A stretch of DNA of 64,000 nucleotides from Cupriavidus nantongensis (lineage in GTDB: Bacteria; Pseudomonadota; Gammaproteobacteria; Burkholderiales; Burkholderiaceae). Location of the stretch: positions 1,736,001 through 1,800,000 of the forward strand of contig NZ_CP014845.1 of the NCBI RefSeq assembly GCF_001598055.1. Direction: 5' to 3'. Positions 36,594-45,987 of the stretch are shown here, piece by piece. The position numbers were made by a program, and so were the translations under genes. The notes beneath the pieces are model-generated. The model made no database searches. It was not told the origin of the DNA and saw only the letters and a list, made by a program, of their open reading frames with translations. Every line of letters starts with the position of its first letter. The stretch's first letter is position 1.

Positions 36594-37942
36594 TTTGTCG
36601 CCCCGACCGCGGTCTGCCCGGAGGCGCCGATCTGGCTGCTGAACACGTAGCCGGCCTGCGACGCGTCGGTGCCGGCCAGCGCGCCGCGCACCGTGGCATT
36701 GCCCGCGGCCTGGTCGCTGCGCATCATGCCGTCGGAGGTCACCGAGCCTTGCGCGCGCATCTGGTGGCTGAGCTGGCCGGTGCTGACCGTCAGGCTTGTG
36801 TCGAAGCGGCGCTTGCCGAAGTCGACCACCAGCGATGGATCGGCCACGGTGGCCGCGGTCGCCTTGCCGTCGCCCACCACGTAGGCCTCGGCCCCCTTGA
36901 GCTGGAAGCCGAACACCCCCTTGAGCGGCATCGTCATCGGCTCGCGCGTATCGCGCACCAGGGCGAACGGCCCGAAACCTCCCATCGCGACGATGTCGTG
37001 GACGCCGGCGCGCAAAGCCTCCAGGGTGATGTCCGCGGGCAGGCTGGCGAGCGCCTGGTAGCGCCCCCAGAACAGCTTCTGCGCCTCCGGCGGAGGTGGC
37101 GGGGGAGGCGGCGGGCGCACCACCGGCGTCTCGGGGACGGGCGCAGGGGCGGGACGCGGCTCTGGCAGCGATCTGACGGCATCGCCGAATGCAATCTCGT
37201 TGGCGGTGACGACGGCCGGTGCGCCCACCGCGGAGGTCCTGACCTGCCCGCCGGCGGCGCTGCCTTCGTCCTTGCCGGGCGGTGCCACCGCTTCCGGCGA
37301 CAGGTGCTGGAACTGCGGCCCGAGCAGCGTCGGCTGGGTCTCGCCATGGCGCAGCTGCAGGATGCTGCCGCCCGCCTGGCTCGACAGCCCGGTGCCGCCC
37401 TCGCACGGGCCCATGCCGGCGGGACGGCAGCCGGCCAGGAACGGCGACATCACAATGCCGCCGGCACGCACGCTGACACGCGTGGTCCGCGCGTCGGTGA
37501 AGACCGAGAAGTCGGTGCCGCGGATGCCGATCGCCGCCACCGGGGTATTCATGCGGAAACGCTCGCGCGCGGCCTGGGCGCCCTCACCGGAGATGGTGCG
37601 CACCACGCCGCGGTTCAGGCGCAGCTTGATCCGCGTGTTGGCGGGCGCAGCGCTGTCGTAGACGTAGGCCTCGATGGTAAGGCTGGAGTTGGGGCGCAGG
37701 CTGACAAAGCCGCGGTCCACCGTGTTGACGTAGACATAGCCGTCGCTGCCGGTCTGCACCGTCACGCCCTCGTGCAGGGCGTTGCCGGCTTGCAGCAACT
37801 GGCGCTCGCCGTGCGCCTCGATCCAGGCGCTGCCGGCCACCACGGCTACCTTGCCCACCTCGGCCGGCGCTTGCGCCCAGGCCAGCCGCACCCAGCCGAT
37901 CGACAGCACGCCGACCAGCAATCCCCGGATTATCGCTTTCAT
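36581..37942 (-). CDS. FecR-domain periplasmic protein
   Basis: 453 residues with a signal peptide (cut near LAWAQ). The FecR domain spans about 30-165, with GVVRTISGEG and FRMNTPVAAIGIRGTDFSVFTD. A nine-proline run at 277-285 separates it from a C-terminal beta-rich domain (about 290-453). FecR proteins in FecR-CHASE2-cyclase operons are thought to supply the periplasmic signal to the cyclase. First gene of the leftward operon fecR-cyclase-barrel; its start is about 130 bases from the shared Crp site. Confidence 0.88.
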   Translation of the reverse strand: MKAIIRGLLVGVLSIGWVRLAWAQAPAEVGKVAVVAGSAWIEAHGERQLLQAGNALHEGVTVQTGSDGYVYVNTVDRGFVSLRPNSSLTIEAYVYDSAAPANTRIKLRLNRGVVRTISGEGAQAARERFRMNTPVAAIGIRGTDFSVFTDARTTRVSVRAGGIVMSPFLAGCRPAGMGPCEGGTGLSSQAGGSILQLRHGETQPTLLGPQFQHLSPEAVAPPGKDEGSAAGGQVRTSAVGAPAVVTANEIAFGDAVRSLPEPRPAPAPVPETPVVRPPPPPPPPPEAQKLFWGRYQALASLPADITLEALRAGVHDIVAMGGFGPFALVRDTREPMTMPLKGVFGFQLKGAEAYVVGDGKATAATVADPSLVVDFGKRRFDTSLTVSTGQLSHQMRAQGSVTSDGMMRSDQAAGNATVRGALAGTDASQAGYVFSSQIGASGQTAVGATNWGR

Positions 37943-38040
37943 TGCAACCCCTTCTGACTTCAGTGCGGCGCAAGGGCCGCACGCCCGGGCCTGTGCGGGT
38001 CGCTCTTCAGGGCTCCCGCATCGTCGACCGGCTGGCGACG

Positions 38041-38111
38041 ATGATGACCGAGCCACGCCCGGCGCTTTGTGACAGGAGTCACAAACCTGGCCAACGCGGA
38101 CGTGTTAGCTT
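38041..38111. promoter_or_regulatory. Divergent Crp-type promoter between fecR and crp-like genes
   Basis: TTTGTGAC-AGGA-GTCACAAA (38066-38085) is a perfect 8-bp-arm palindrome and the best CRP match in the window. Rightward, TTAGCT/TAGCTT (38105-38111) begins 37-38 bases from the first base of the TGTGA; leftward, CATCAT (38046-38041) begins exactly 37 from the other end. Both directions could therefore be class II promoters from one site, giving autoregulation and co-control of the cyclase operon. Confidence 0.75.
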
Positions 38112-38158
38112 GGACGTGGGGTGACAGCTATGTAACGTCCATGTCTAGAATTTCAGCA

Positions 38159-38878
38159 ATGAAGCCGCTTGACCTGCTCAGGCGACAACGTCTCCTGGCC
38201 GGCCTGAATGACGAAACGCTGCGCGAACTGCAGGCCGAGATCAGGATTCAGCGTTTCCGCAAGCGCGAATTTGTCGTCCACCACGGCGCCGCCGGCGATT
38301 CGCTGATGATGCTGCTGAGCGGGCGGCTCCAGGTCATCGCACTGGCCGAGGACGGGCGGGAAGTGGGGCTCGATTTCGTCGAGCCGGGCGATTATTTCGG
38401 CGAGCTGTCCATCATCGACGGCCTGCCCCGCTCTGCCTCGATCGTCGCCAGCGTCGATTCGCAGGTCGGCTTCCTGCCCCGGCACAAGGCGAAGTGGCTG
38501 TTCTACAACCACCCGAGCGTGGTCGAGACCGTGCTGCAGAAGCTGTGCAACACGATCCGCCAGGCTTCCAGCTACCGTTCGATGCTGGGCATGAACCGGG
38601 CCTATTCGCGCGTCTATGCGATCCTGATGAGCGCCGCGCGCAACCCGACCGGCAACCTCGTCACGATCGAGAACCTGCCCAATCAGCAGGGTATCGCGAT
38701 CATGGCCAATGTCAGCCGCGAAACCGTGTCGCGCGCCATCCACGCGCTGGTCAGCACGGGGATCGTCCAGAAGGACCTGCGCCGCCTGATCGTGCGCGAA
38801 CCGGTCATCCTGGAAAAGCTGGCCAAGGGCGAAGCCGAGATTCAGGTACGCAAGAAGCCCGAGGCAAAGGCGGCGTAG
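38159..38878 (+). CDS. Crp/Fnr-family cyclic-nucleotide-type regulator
   Basis: 239 residues. The cyclic-nucleotide pocket is recognisable: GELSIIDGLPRSASI (81-95) with the Arg-Ser pair that contacts the phosphate in E. coli CRP. There are no clustered cysteines, so it is not FNR-like. The recognition helix SRETVSR (186-192) keeps the Arg, Glu and Arg that read TGTGA in CRP, and TGTGA-N6-TCACA sites are repeated through the next 21 kb. ATG at 38159 or 38141. Its 3' end overlaps the convergent glycosyltransferase gene by 37 bases. Confidence 0.9.
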   Translation: MKPLDLLRRQRLLAGLNDETLRELQAEIRIQRFRKREFVVHHGAAGDSLMMLLSGRLQVIALAEDGREVGLDFVEPGDYFGELSIIDGLPRSASIVASVDSQVGFLPRHKAKWLFYNHPSVVETVLQKLCNTIRQASSYRSMLGMNRAYSRVYAILMSAARNPTGNLVTIENLPNQQGIAIMANVSRETVSRAIHALVSTGIVQKDLRRLIVREPVILEKLAKGEAEIQVRKKPEAKAA

Positions 38879-41247
38879 CGTTCGCCGATCTTGCGCCAGT
38901 CGCCGCCCGCGGCGACCTTGGCGCGCGCCGACCCGACCAGCGCATCATGGCGGGCGGGGTCGAGCGCGCGCGCGGCGCGCAGGGCGCCGGCAAGGTCGTC
39001 GGCCTCAATCGGCACGAAGTCCTCCCACGCGGCCAGGCCGCTGCCGCGCGCGCCGAACGCCGTGCTCAGCACCAGCAAGCCGCTGGCGGTGTACTCGGCC
39101 AGCTTCAGGTTGGTGCCTGAGCCGGCTCGCACGGGATTGAGGCCATAATCCGCCAGGCCGAGCCACAGCGACTTCTCGGCGGCATCGACCACCCCCAGCA
39201 TGGCGACGTTGCCCGGCAGCGCCGCCGCGTCGAGCATGCCGCAGACCGAGCCCATGATGGCAAAGTCCAGCGCCGGGCTGCGCGCCGCCGCCGCCAGCAC
39301 CAGCAACGCGGCTTCCAGATTGGGGCCGTGCGCGCTGCCCATGAACAAGGCCAGCGGCCGCTCCTTGCCCAGGCGGCGCCCGCGCGTGTTGCGCTCGGCC
39401 ACCGGCACGAACGGCGTCTCGGCGATCTCGATGCCGTTGGCCAGCACCGCCACCGGCGTGCCGGCGAGCTGGTACAGCTCGCGCAGGCGCCCGGCATCCT
39501 GCTCGCTGCAAGCCGTCACGCCGCGCGCCTGTTCGGCGCACTGGCGCTCGAAATGCCGGACCAACTGGGCCGCCCAGGCGTGCCGGCCATACATGCCCGC
39601 CTTCAGGTCGTACTCGACGTTGTGCGCCTCGTACAGGTGCGGACGCGGCTCGCCGGCAGCCTGCAAGGCGGGAAAGCCGTACGGATGCGCGCAAACCGCC
39701 AGCTGCGCGCTGCGCAGTTGCTCGCGCAGCGCCTCGAGCCACTGCGGTACGCTGTCCGGATGCATCGCGGCGGCCAGGTCGCCAGCCGACACACCGAGCT
39801 TGTGCTCGAGATCCCGGGCCTGCTCGCGCAGGCGCGGCGTCACCGGCACCACCTCCTCCACCACCCCTGGCGCCAGCGGCCTGGCATGGCGCGGCATCGC
39901 GGTCTCCGCCAGGTTGACGAAGCGCACGTCGAAGGCCTGCGCCAGGTGCCGGTAGAGCCCGAACAGCCGCAGCTTGCCGCCGCTGACCACCGGTTCGACC
40001 GGAAACGTATTGACCACCACGACGCGCGGCTTGGCCGGACGCGCCACATGCGGCGCCGCGGGCGCCGGGGCAGCACCGGACAGCAGCCAGTCGCCGAAGG
40101 CCTGCCAGTGGATCGCCGCCGCGCGATCGCGCGCGCGCAAGCCCATCGCGGCGACACCGGCCGGGTCGGTGGCAAGCCGGGCGATGGCCGCGCCGAGCGA
40201 TTGCGCGTCGGGCGCCGCGATCACGCCATTGACGCCGTCTTCGATCAGTTCGGTGGGTCCGCCGCTATCGCTGACGGTCAACACCGGCCGGCCGCACAGC
40301 ATTGCCTCCAGCGTGATCAGGCCATAGTCCTCCTGGTACGGCACGAACGGCACGAATGCCGCGCGCGCGTAGGCCTGGGCCAGTTCCGCGTCGGTCAGCC
40401 GGCCCAGGAACTGGATGCCGTCGTAGCGCGCCGCGCGCGCGCGCAGGGCTTTCTCTTCGGGGCCGGCGCCGGCGATGCGCAGCGGCAGGGCCGCGCCGCT
40501 GCGCCCGTAGGCGTCGATCAGCAAGTCGATGCGCTTGGCGCCCACCAGCCGGCTCGCGGTAAAGATGCCGGCGTCGTCGGGCAACGTGGTGGGCGCGAGC
40601 CCTTCCAGCCCGGTCGGGTGATGGCATACCTCGACGGCGCAGCCGGCGGGAAAATGCGCGGCGCGGTCCCGCACGGTGCGCGAGATCGCCGCGTAGCGCC
40701 GGATATGGCCGGGCTGCATGCCGATGCGGTCGAGCAGGTGGACCACCGCGCGCGCGAACGTCCCGGGAAAATGCAGCAGTTCCGGCGGCGCATCGGCGCG
40801 CGTCAGTGCGGCCAGCAGGGTCTCGGCCGCCTCCGCCGGATCCAGGCTTTCGCCGCCGTGGCCGGCCAGCAAGGCGGCCTCGAGCATCGGCGGCAGCCGC
40901 AGGCGCGCCACCGCGGCGGCGTCCGGCGGGCGCGCCAGGTGCGCCGGGCACGTGTCATAGAGGCCGCGCAGCTTGTGCTGCAGGTAGACCATATGGTTGG
41001 GATGCCGGACCATCCACGCCGGGTACTTGGTGCTGATGACGAGGTCGAAGTGGCTCAGGTCCAGCCGCGCGAAGGTGCGGTAACTGCCGATCAGCTCGAC
41101 CAGGTTGCGCTCCGGGCTTGGCAGCTTGATCAGCTCGGCCACCACGCCCGCGCGCCGGTTCAGCTCGCGCAGCATGCCCCACCACAGGTTCTCGGCACCG
41201 CCGATGATGAAAGGCACCGGACTCGGTGCCACGATCGCTACTCTCAT
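38842..41247 (-). CDS. Tandem glycosyltransferase (two GT-B units), polysaccharide synthesis
   Basis: 801 residues. Residues 1 to about 400 form a GT4-type unit (APSPVPFIIGGAENLWW at the start; FVPYQEDYGLITLEAMLCGRPVLT at the donor site). Residues about 410-801 form a second unit (VVVNTFPVEPVVSGGKLRLFGLYRHLA; LNPVRAGSGTNLKLAEYTASGLLVLST). The two probably add successive sugars to a lipid-linked glycan on the cytoplasmic face. Last gene of the long leftward export operon, 48 bases after the previous glycosyltransferase. Confidence 0.85.
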   Translation of the reverse strand: MRVAIVAPSPVPFIIGGAENLWWGMLRELNRRAGVVAELIKLPSPERNLVELIGSYRTFARLDLSHFDLVISTKYPAWMVRHPNHMVYLQHKLRGLYDTCPAHLARPPDAAAVARLRLPPMLEAALLAGHGGESLDPAEAAETLLAALTRADAPPELLHFPGTFARAVVHLLDRIGMQPGHIRRYAAISRTVRDRAAHFPAGCAVEVCHHPTGLEGLAPTTLPDDAGIFTASRLVGAKRIDLLIDAYGRSGAALPLRIAGAGPEEKALRARAARYDGIQFLGRLTDAELAQAYARAAFVPFVPYQEDYGLITLEAMLCGRPVLTVSDSGGPTELIEDGVNGVIAAPDAQSLGAAIARLATDPAGVAAMGLRARDRAAAIHWQAFGDWLLSGAAPAPAAPHVARPAKPRVVVVNTFPVEPVVSGGKLRLFGLYRHLAQAFDVRFVNLAETAMPRHARPLAPGVVEEVVPVTPRLREQARDLEHKLGVSAGDLAAAMHPDSVPQWLEALREQLRSAQLAVCAHPYGFPALQAAGEPRPHLYEAHNVEYDLKAGMYGRHAWAAQLVRHFERQCAEQARGVTACSEQDAGRLRELYQLAGTPVAVLANGIEIAETPFVPVAERNTRGRRLGKERPLALFMGSAHGPNLEAALLVLAAAARSPALDFAIMGSVCGMLDAAALPGNVAMLGVVDAAEKSLWLGLADYGLNPVRAGSGTNLKLAEYTASGLLVLSTAFGARGSGLAAWEDFVPIEADDLAGALRAARALDPARHDALVGSARAKVAAGGDWRKIGERYAAFASGFLRT

Positions 41248-41295
41248 GTGTTCCGCCCTACCATGATGTGGTCAGTTGTCTGCGCGGCGCGCCGC

Positions 41296-42321
41296 TCACG
41301 ACGTCAGCGTCGCGACCACGTGTTCCCAGCCGATGCCACGTGCCAGCAGCATCTGCCGGCCCGCCACGCCCATCTCGGCGGCCTGCGCCGGACGGGCCGC
41401 GATGGCTTCCAGCGTCGCGGCGAGCGCGTCCGGATCCGGCGGCACCACCCAGCCGTTCTCGCCATGCCGCACGAACTCGAGCGGTCCGCCGCCGTCGCTG
41501 CAGACCACCACCGGCTTGGACGAGAGCATCGCCTCGAGCGGCACATAGCCGTAGTCTTCGTCGCGCGCGGGGAAGCACACGGCCAGCGCGCGCGCATAGA
41601 AGTGCAGCTTTTCCTGTTCGCTGATCTCGCCCAGCAGCGCCACGCGGTGGCCAACGCCCAGCGCCTCGATCCGCTGGCGCAGCATTTCCATCTGCCCGCC
41701 GGTGCCGGCCAGCACGATCGACAGCCCGGCGCGCAGCCGCGCCGCGGCCTCGACCAGCAGCGCCTGGCGCTTGAGGGTCTCGAGCCGGCTCGGCATGAAG
41801 ATGAACGGCAGCGCCGCTTCGCAGCGGAACTGCCCCGCCAGCGGCGGCGGGTGATAGAGCGGCTCGGCCTCGATCTGGTTGTACTGCCACAGCCGCTGCG
41901 CCACGCGCTGCGAGTTGGCAAAGCGTCGGCGCGCGCGGCCCAGGCCGGCATTGTCGAAGGCAATCACGCGCTCGCGCAGGCGCCGCAGCGAGGGCGTGGC
42001 CGCGGCCTCGGCGTACAGGTCGTACACGGCGCGATGCTGGTGCATCACCCACACGTGGTGCTCCGGGTGCGCGAGTCCCCAGCCCGGAAACTGCAGGCTG
42101 ATCACGCGGTCGATCTCCACGCCGTTGGGGCGGTGCATGTCGATCGCCGCGGCATGCGCCATGGACTGCTCGACGGCATCGTCCGGCCCGAAGCGGAACG
42201 GCAGCCGCAGCACCTCGAGCGCGTGGCCAGCTTCGCGCAGCGCGGCGGCGAGATTGGCGATGTGGTATTCGGCGCCGCCGTGCAGGAACGGCACCAGGTT
42301 CGCGGTCAGCAGGATCTTCAC
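41296..42321 (-). CDS. GT4-family glycosyltransferase
   Basis: 341 residues from a GTG at 42321 (GTGAAGATCCTGCTG), overlapping the methyltransferase stop by four bases. LTANLVPFLHGGAEYHIANLAAAL opens the acceptor domain; FPARDEDYGYVPLEAMLSSKPVVVCSDGGGPLEFV is the nucleotide-sugar site with the E-x7-E pattern. Likely donor is a GDP- or UDP-sugar, with GDP-mannose suggested by manC in the operon. Confidence 0.88.
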   Translation of the reverse strand: MKILLTANLVPFLHGGAEYHIANLAAALREAGHALEVLRLPFRFGPDDAVEQSMAHAAAIDMHRPNGVEIDRVISLQFPGWGLAHPEHHVWVMHQHRAVYDLYAEAAATPSLRRLRERVIAFDNAGLGRARRRFANSQRVAQRLWQYNQIEAEPLYHPPPLAGQFRCEAALPFIFMPSRLETLKRQALLVEAAARLRAGLSIVLAGTGGQMEMLRQRIEALGVGHRVALLGEISEQEKLHFYARALAVCFPARDEDYGYVPLEAMLSSKPVVVCSDGGGPLEFVRHGENGWVVPPDPDALAATLEAIAARPAQAAEMGVAGRQMLLARGIGWEHVVATLTS

Positions 42322-43916
42322 GATGCGGCGGCTGCGTGCAGCGTCGTCGGCGAAGCCGGCGGCAGCAGCGGCTTGCGCGCGATCAGCGCGTAGTCCTGCG
42401 GTCCGCACAGGTGGCCGTTGACGCGCTCGGTCAAGGGGTCGTCGCCCGGCACCTTGGCCGATGCCGGATAGGGATTGAGCCGCAGCACCTGCGGCGCCTC
42501 GAAGCCATGGAACGCCAGCAGGAACGACAGCGACGTCGGCGTGACCGGGTTGCGATGCGAGAAGTCATGATAGAAGGTGTGGCTGCCCACCAGCAGGTTC
42601 TCGGGATTCGGCGTCTCGAGCAGGATCGAACCGCCCGGCGCCAGCACCCGCGCCGCATTGGCGATCATCGCGTACAGCACCTCGAACGGCAGGTGCTCGA
42701 CCACATGGAAGGCCGTGATTGCGCCGAGCGCGGCGGCCGGCATGCGCGCCAGCGCTTCGACGCCGTCACAGGCGTCCACCTCCAGCCCGCGGCCGCGGCA
42801 GAACGCGACCATCGCGCTGTTGAGGTCGACGCCGCGCGCGGCAATGCCGCGTTCGGCCAGCAGTTCAAGCCATTCGCCCCGTCCGCAGCCGATATCGAGC
42901 ACCGGGCCGGCTTGCGCCTCGCGCAGGGCCTCGATCCAGCCGTCATAGGCGCGCAGCTTGCGGCGGATCTCCTCGCGCGAGCCCCGGTTCGCGTCCTCGA
43001 AGGCCATGTAATAGGCCTCGATCTGCGCGCGCAGGTCCGCGCCGGATGCGGCCTCGCCGCGCGCGTCCGTGCCGGCGCCGTAGTGCGGCAACAGGCCCGG
43101 CGCCGGCGGCGCGGTACGGCGCTCGCCCATGCGCGACAGGCGCTCGTGGGTCAGCTCGGCCGAGAGCTTTTCCAGCTGGTCTTCCAGCGCGTCGATCCGC
43201 GCGCGCGCGTCGCGCTGTTCGCGCAGCGCATTCAGCACGCTGCCCGCAATGGCCTCGATCGGCTTGCGCCAGCCACGCTGCGCGCGCAGCATGCCGTCGC
43301 GTTGCCGCTGCAGCGCGTCGGCAAGCCAGATGCCCGCCGCCTCGCGCCGCGCCAGGCGCTGCTCGTAGCGGCAAAACGCATGCCGCGCCAGGGTGCCCAG
43401 CCCCAGCCGCTGCGCCAGCCGCGCCGCCAGGTACCGTGCCAGCAGCCCGCCGCCGCCGGCCAGGCGCACGCCGCGGCGGCGGCCCTCGGCCGAGCTGCGC
43501 AGCTGTGCCGCGACCCACAGCCGGCTGCCGGTAAGCGCCAGCACCGCGGCGTAGTGGGCGGCGCCGGCATCGTCCGGCTCGCGCCCCAGCAGCAGCCGGT
43601 AGGCGTACCCGACAAACTCGGCCCGCGGGATCGATAGCAGGTGCACCGGATGCAGCGCCCCGTCCGCGCCGGCACAGGCCAGTTCGGGCAGCGCGGGCTC
43701 GGGCAGGCTCAAGTAGTCGGCGGACAGCGGATCGAGCGCGCTGGCCTTGCCGTCGGCTGCGGCGGCCTCGGCGCGCACGCGCGCGACCAGCGCCTCCAGC
43801 GCCGCGCGTGCCTGCTCGCGCGCTGGCGCAGAGTCAGCATCGCCCGCGCCTTGCGCGGGCGCGGATGGCACGCCAGGTACAGGCGGCTCGGATAACGCTT
43901 GATGCTCAAGAGGCAA
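42318..43916 (-). CDS. DUF4214 plus SAM-dependent methyltransferase, ABC glycan-export operon
   Basis: 532 residues from a TTG at 43916, preceded by AAGGAG; it overlaps the wzt gene by 11 bases. Residues about 98-145 form a DUF4214 domain (SIPRAEFVGYAYRLLLGREPDDAGAAHY), followed by helical and coiled-coil segments (to about 265) and a class I methyltransferase from about 335 (VLDIGCGRGEWLELL). Methyltransferases with coiled coils next to Wzt often cap O-antigen chains and so set length. The DUF4214 domain is shared with the S-layer-like protein of this region. Confidence 0.87.
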   Translation of the reverse strand: MPLEHQALSEPPVPGVPSAPAQGAGDADSAPAREQARAALEALVARVRAEAAAADGKASALDPLSADYLSLPEPALPELACAGADGALHPVHLLSIPRAEFVGYAYRLLLGREPDDAGAAHYAAVLALTGSRLWVAAQLRSSAEGRRRGVRLAGGGGLLARYLAARLAQRLGLGTLARHAFCRYEQRLARREAAGIWLADALQRQRDGMLRAQRGWRKPIEAIAGSVLNALREQRDARARIDALEDQLEKLSAELTHERLSRMGERRTAPPAPGLLPHYGAGTDARGEAASGADLRAQIEAYYMAFEDANRGSREEIRRKLRAYDGWIEALREAQAGPVLDIGCGRGEWLELLAERGIAARGVDLNSAMVAFCRGRGLEVDACDGVEALARMPAAALGAITAFHVVEHLPFEVLYAMIANAARVLAPGGSILLETPNPENLLVGSHTFYHDFSHRNPVTPTSLSFLLAFHGFEAPQVLRLNPYPASAKVPGDDPLTERVNGHLCGPQDYALIARKPLLPPASPTTLHAAAAS

Positions 43917-45174
43917 AAGGAATCTCCTTGTCGGCTTGCGCACCGTCACGCGCGCGCTGCGGCGTCGCGCTGAAGCCGACCGGCAGCTCGCACACCCCCG
44001 CGAAGGCGTGGGCGCCAAATGCCGACACTTCAAACTCGAGCGCGTTGTCCAGCCAGTGCTGGCAGTTGTGAAGGTGGGTCAGCTCCGAATGGACCGCGAG
44101 CGTGACCGAATAGCTGCCCGGCGCCAGCCGCACCGGGAAGTCGAAGCGGCATTCCGATACCGTGCCGCGGCTGAACGCGACACGGCGCCCCAGCAGGCCG
44201 GTATTGGTGCCGAAGATGTCCTGGCCGAACCGGTCGCGCAGCAGGAAGCCGACATTGAGCGCCACGTCGTCATCCGAGGCCACGGCAAGCCGCAGGCTGA
44301 CCGCGTCGCCGCAGGCGAACTTGCGCGTGTCCCGGCCTTGTCCGTCATGCAGCGTCGCGGCCACGATGCGCGTGCGCCGTTGGCCGTAGTCACCATCGCC
44401 ATCGCGAACTGACATCTGCATGCCGGCCGGAACCCCGGCAATCAGCCGGAAATAGCGGCTCACGGCCTGCTCCGGCGGGCCATCGAACAGCAGCCGCCCC
44501 GCTTCCAGCACCACCGCGCGGTTGCACACCAGCTTGACCGCATTGACATCGTGCGACACAAACAGGATGCCGCCGCCCTGTTCGCGGAACTCGCGGATCC
44601 TGGCGATGCACTTCTGCTGGAAACGGGCGTCGCCGACCGACAGCGCTTCGTCGACCACAAAGCAATCGGGGTCGGCGTGAATGGCGATGGCAAAGCCAAG
44701 GCGCATCGCCATGCCCGACGAATACGTGCGCACCGGCGCATCGATGAACGGCCCCAGCTCGGAGAACGCGATGATGGCGTCCTGCTTGCGCCGCACTTCC
44801 GCGGCACCCATGCCCAGCAGCCTGGCATTGATGTCGATGTTGTCGCGCCCCGACAGGTTGGGGTCGAAACCCGTGCCCAGTTCGAGCAAGCCGGTGACGC
44901 GGCCCGCATGGCGGATCGTGCCTGCGTCGGGCAGCAGTACGCCGGTCACCAGCTTGAGCAGCGTGGACTTGCCCGCGCCATTGCGACCGATCACGCCGAC
45001 CGCGTCGCCGGGCCTGACTTCCAGGCTGACGCCGTCGAGCGCCTGGTGGTCGCGATGGCAGGCGCGGCGCAGCAGCGCCTCCCTGAGCCGGTCCGCTGGC
45101 GATGCGTAGAGGCGGAACGCCTTGCTGACGCGCGTCAGCGCGAGCAGCGGCGCGGTGGACGCAGTGCCTGGCAT
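43906..45174 (-). CDS. wzt: ABC polysaccharide exporter ATPase with glycan-binding C-domain (Wzt)
   Basis: 422 residues. The ATPase domain has Walker A VIGRNGAGKSTLLK, signature YSSGMAMRLGFA and Walker B CFVVDEALSVGDARFQQKC, all typical of Wzt. Residues about 275-422 form the beta-sandwich C-domain (SVTLAVHSELTHLHNC) that recognises the chain end in carbohydrate-specific Wzt proteins. With Wzm it flips a finished glycan across the inner membrane. Confidence 0.92.
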   Translation of the reverse strand: MPGTASTAPLLALTRVSKAFRLYASPADRLREALLRRACHRDHQALDGVSLEVRPGDAVGVIGRNGAGKSTLLKLVTGVLLPDAGTIRHAGRVTGLLELGTGFDPNLSGRDNIDINARLLGMGAAEVRRKQDAIIAFSELGPFIDAPVRTYSSGMAMRLGFAIAIHADPDCFVVDEALSVGDARFQQKCIARIREFREQGGGILFVSHDVNAVKLVCNRAVVLEAGRLLFDGPPEQAVSRYFRLIAGVPAGMQMSVRDGDGDYGQRRTRIVAATLHDGQGRDTRKFACGDAVSLRLAVASDDDVALNVGFLLRDRFGQDIFGTNTGLLGRRVAFSRGTVSECRFDFPVRLAPGSYSVTLAVHSELTHLHNCQHWLDNALEFEVSAFGAHAFAGVCELPVGFSATPQRARDGAQADKEIPFAS

Positions 45175-45175
45175 G

Positions 45176-45955
45176 TCAGAGCAAGTCCCGTAGTTCGCGT
45201 TCCAGGCGCCGCTTCAGCCAGCGCGCGGCCAGCAGCAGCACGGCAGCAAGCAGCGCCAGCGCCGCCAGCGGGGCCGGCGCCGGCAGCCGCGCGCCAAGGA
45301 TGATGACGTGGACCGCGTCGATGGCCCAGTACGCGGGGTTGAGCGACAGCAGGCCGCGCGCCCACGGCGGCAGGATCTCTGGCAGGTAGACCACCGGCGT
45401 CATCCAGAAGCCGAACTGCAGCGCGACGGCGACGATATTGCGCACGTCCGGCAGGAACACCTCGAGCATGCCCAGCACGATGCCGGCGCCATAGGCGAAG
45501 GCGCCCAGCAGGCCGATCACCACCGGCAGCGCCAGCCATGCCGGGTTGAACGGAAAGCCGATCACGGCCAGGTACGCGGCATAGAGCACCATCGCTATGC
45601 CGTAGACCGCCAGTTCCACCGCGACCACGTGCAGCGGCATCAGCCCCAGGCTCACCGGGACCTTGCGGATCAGGTGCGCCTTGGCGGTGTAGACCGAGGA
45701 CAGGCGCGACAGCGTGTTGGCAAACAGGTTCCATGCCAGCATCCCGCCGATCAGGTACACCGTATAGGCGTAGGGGCTGGCGTCGCTGCCGAGCCGCGCC
45801 CGCATCAGGTGCGAGAACACGGTGCTGAATACGACGATCAGGCACAGCGGATGGATGATCAGCCAGGCCATGCCGAATAGCTGTCCCTGCTGGCGGTCTA
45901 CCAGTTCCTGCCGCGCGAACAGCAGCATCGTCGAAAGTGCCTGGCGCCTAGCCAT
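45176..45955 (-). CDS. wzm: ABC-2 polysaccharide export permease (Wzm)
   Basis: 259 residues, six membrane helices, ABC-2 family. ARQELVDRQQGQLFGMAWLIIHPL at the N-terminus and FWMTPVVYLPEILPPWARGLLSLNPAYWAIDAVH near the end are typical of O-antigen/capsule permeases. One base separates its stop from the wzt start. Confidence 0.92.
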   Translation of the reverse strand: MARRQALSTMLLFARQELVDRQQGQLFGMAWLIIHPLCLIVVFSTVFSHLMRARLGSDASPYAYTVYLIGGMLAWNLFANTLSRLSSVYTAKAHLIRKVPVSLGLMPLHVVAVELAVYGIAMVLYAAYLAVIGFPFNPAWLALPVVIGLLGAFAYGAGIVLGMLEVFLPDVRNIVAVALQFGFWMTPVVYLPEILPPWARGLLSLNPAYWAIDAVHVIILGARLPAPAPLAALALLAAVLLLAARWLKRRLERELRDLL

Positions 45956-45987
45956 GGTACGGGTGCCCGCGTTTGCGCATGGACGTT

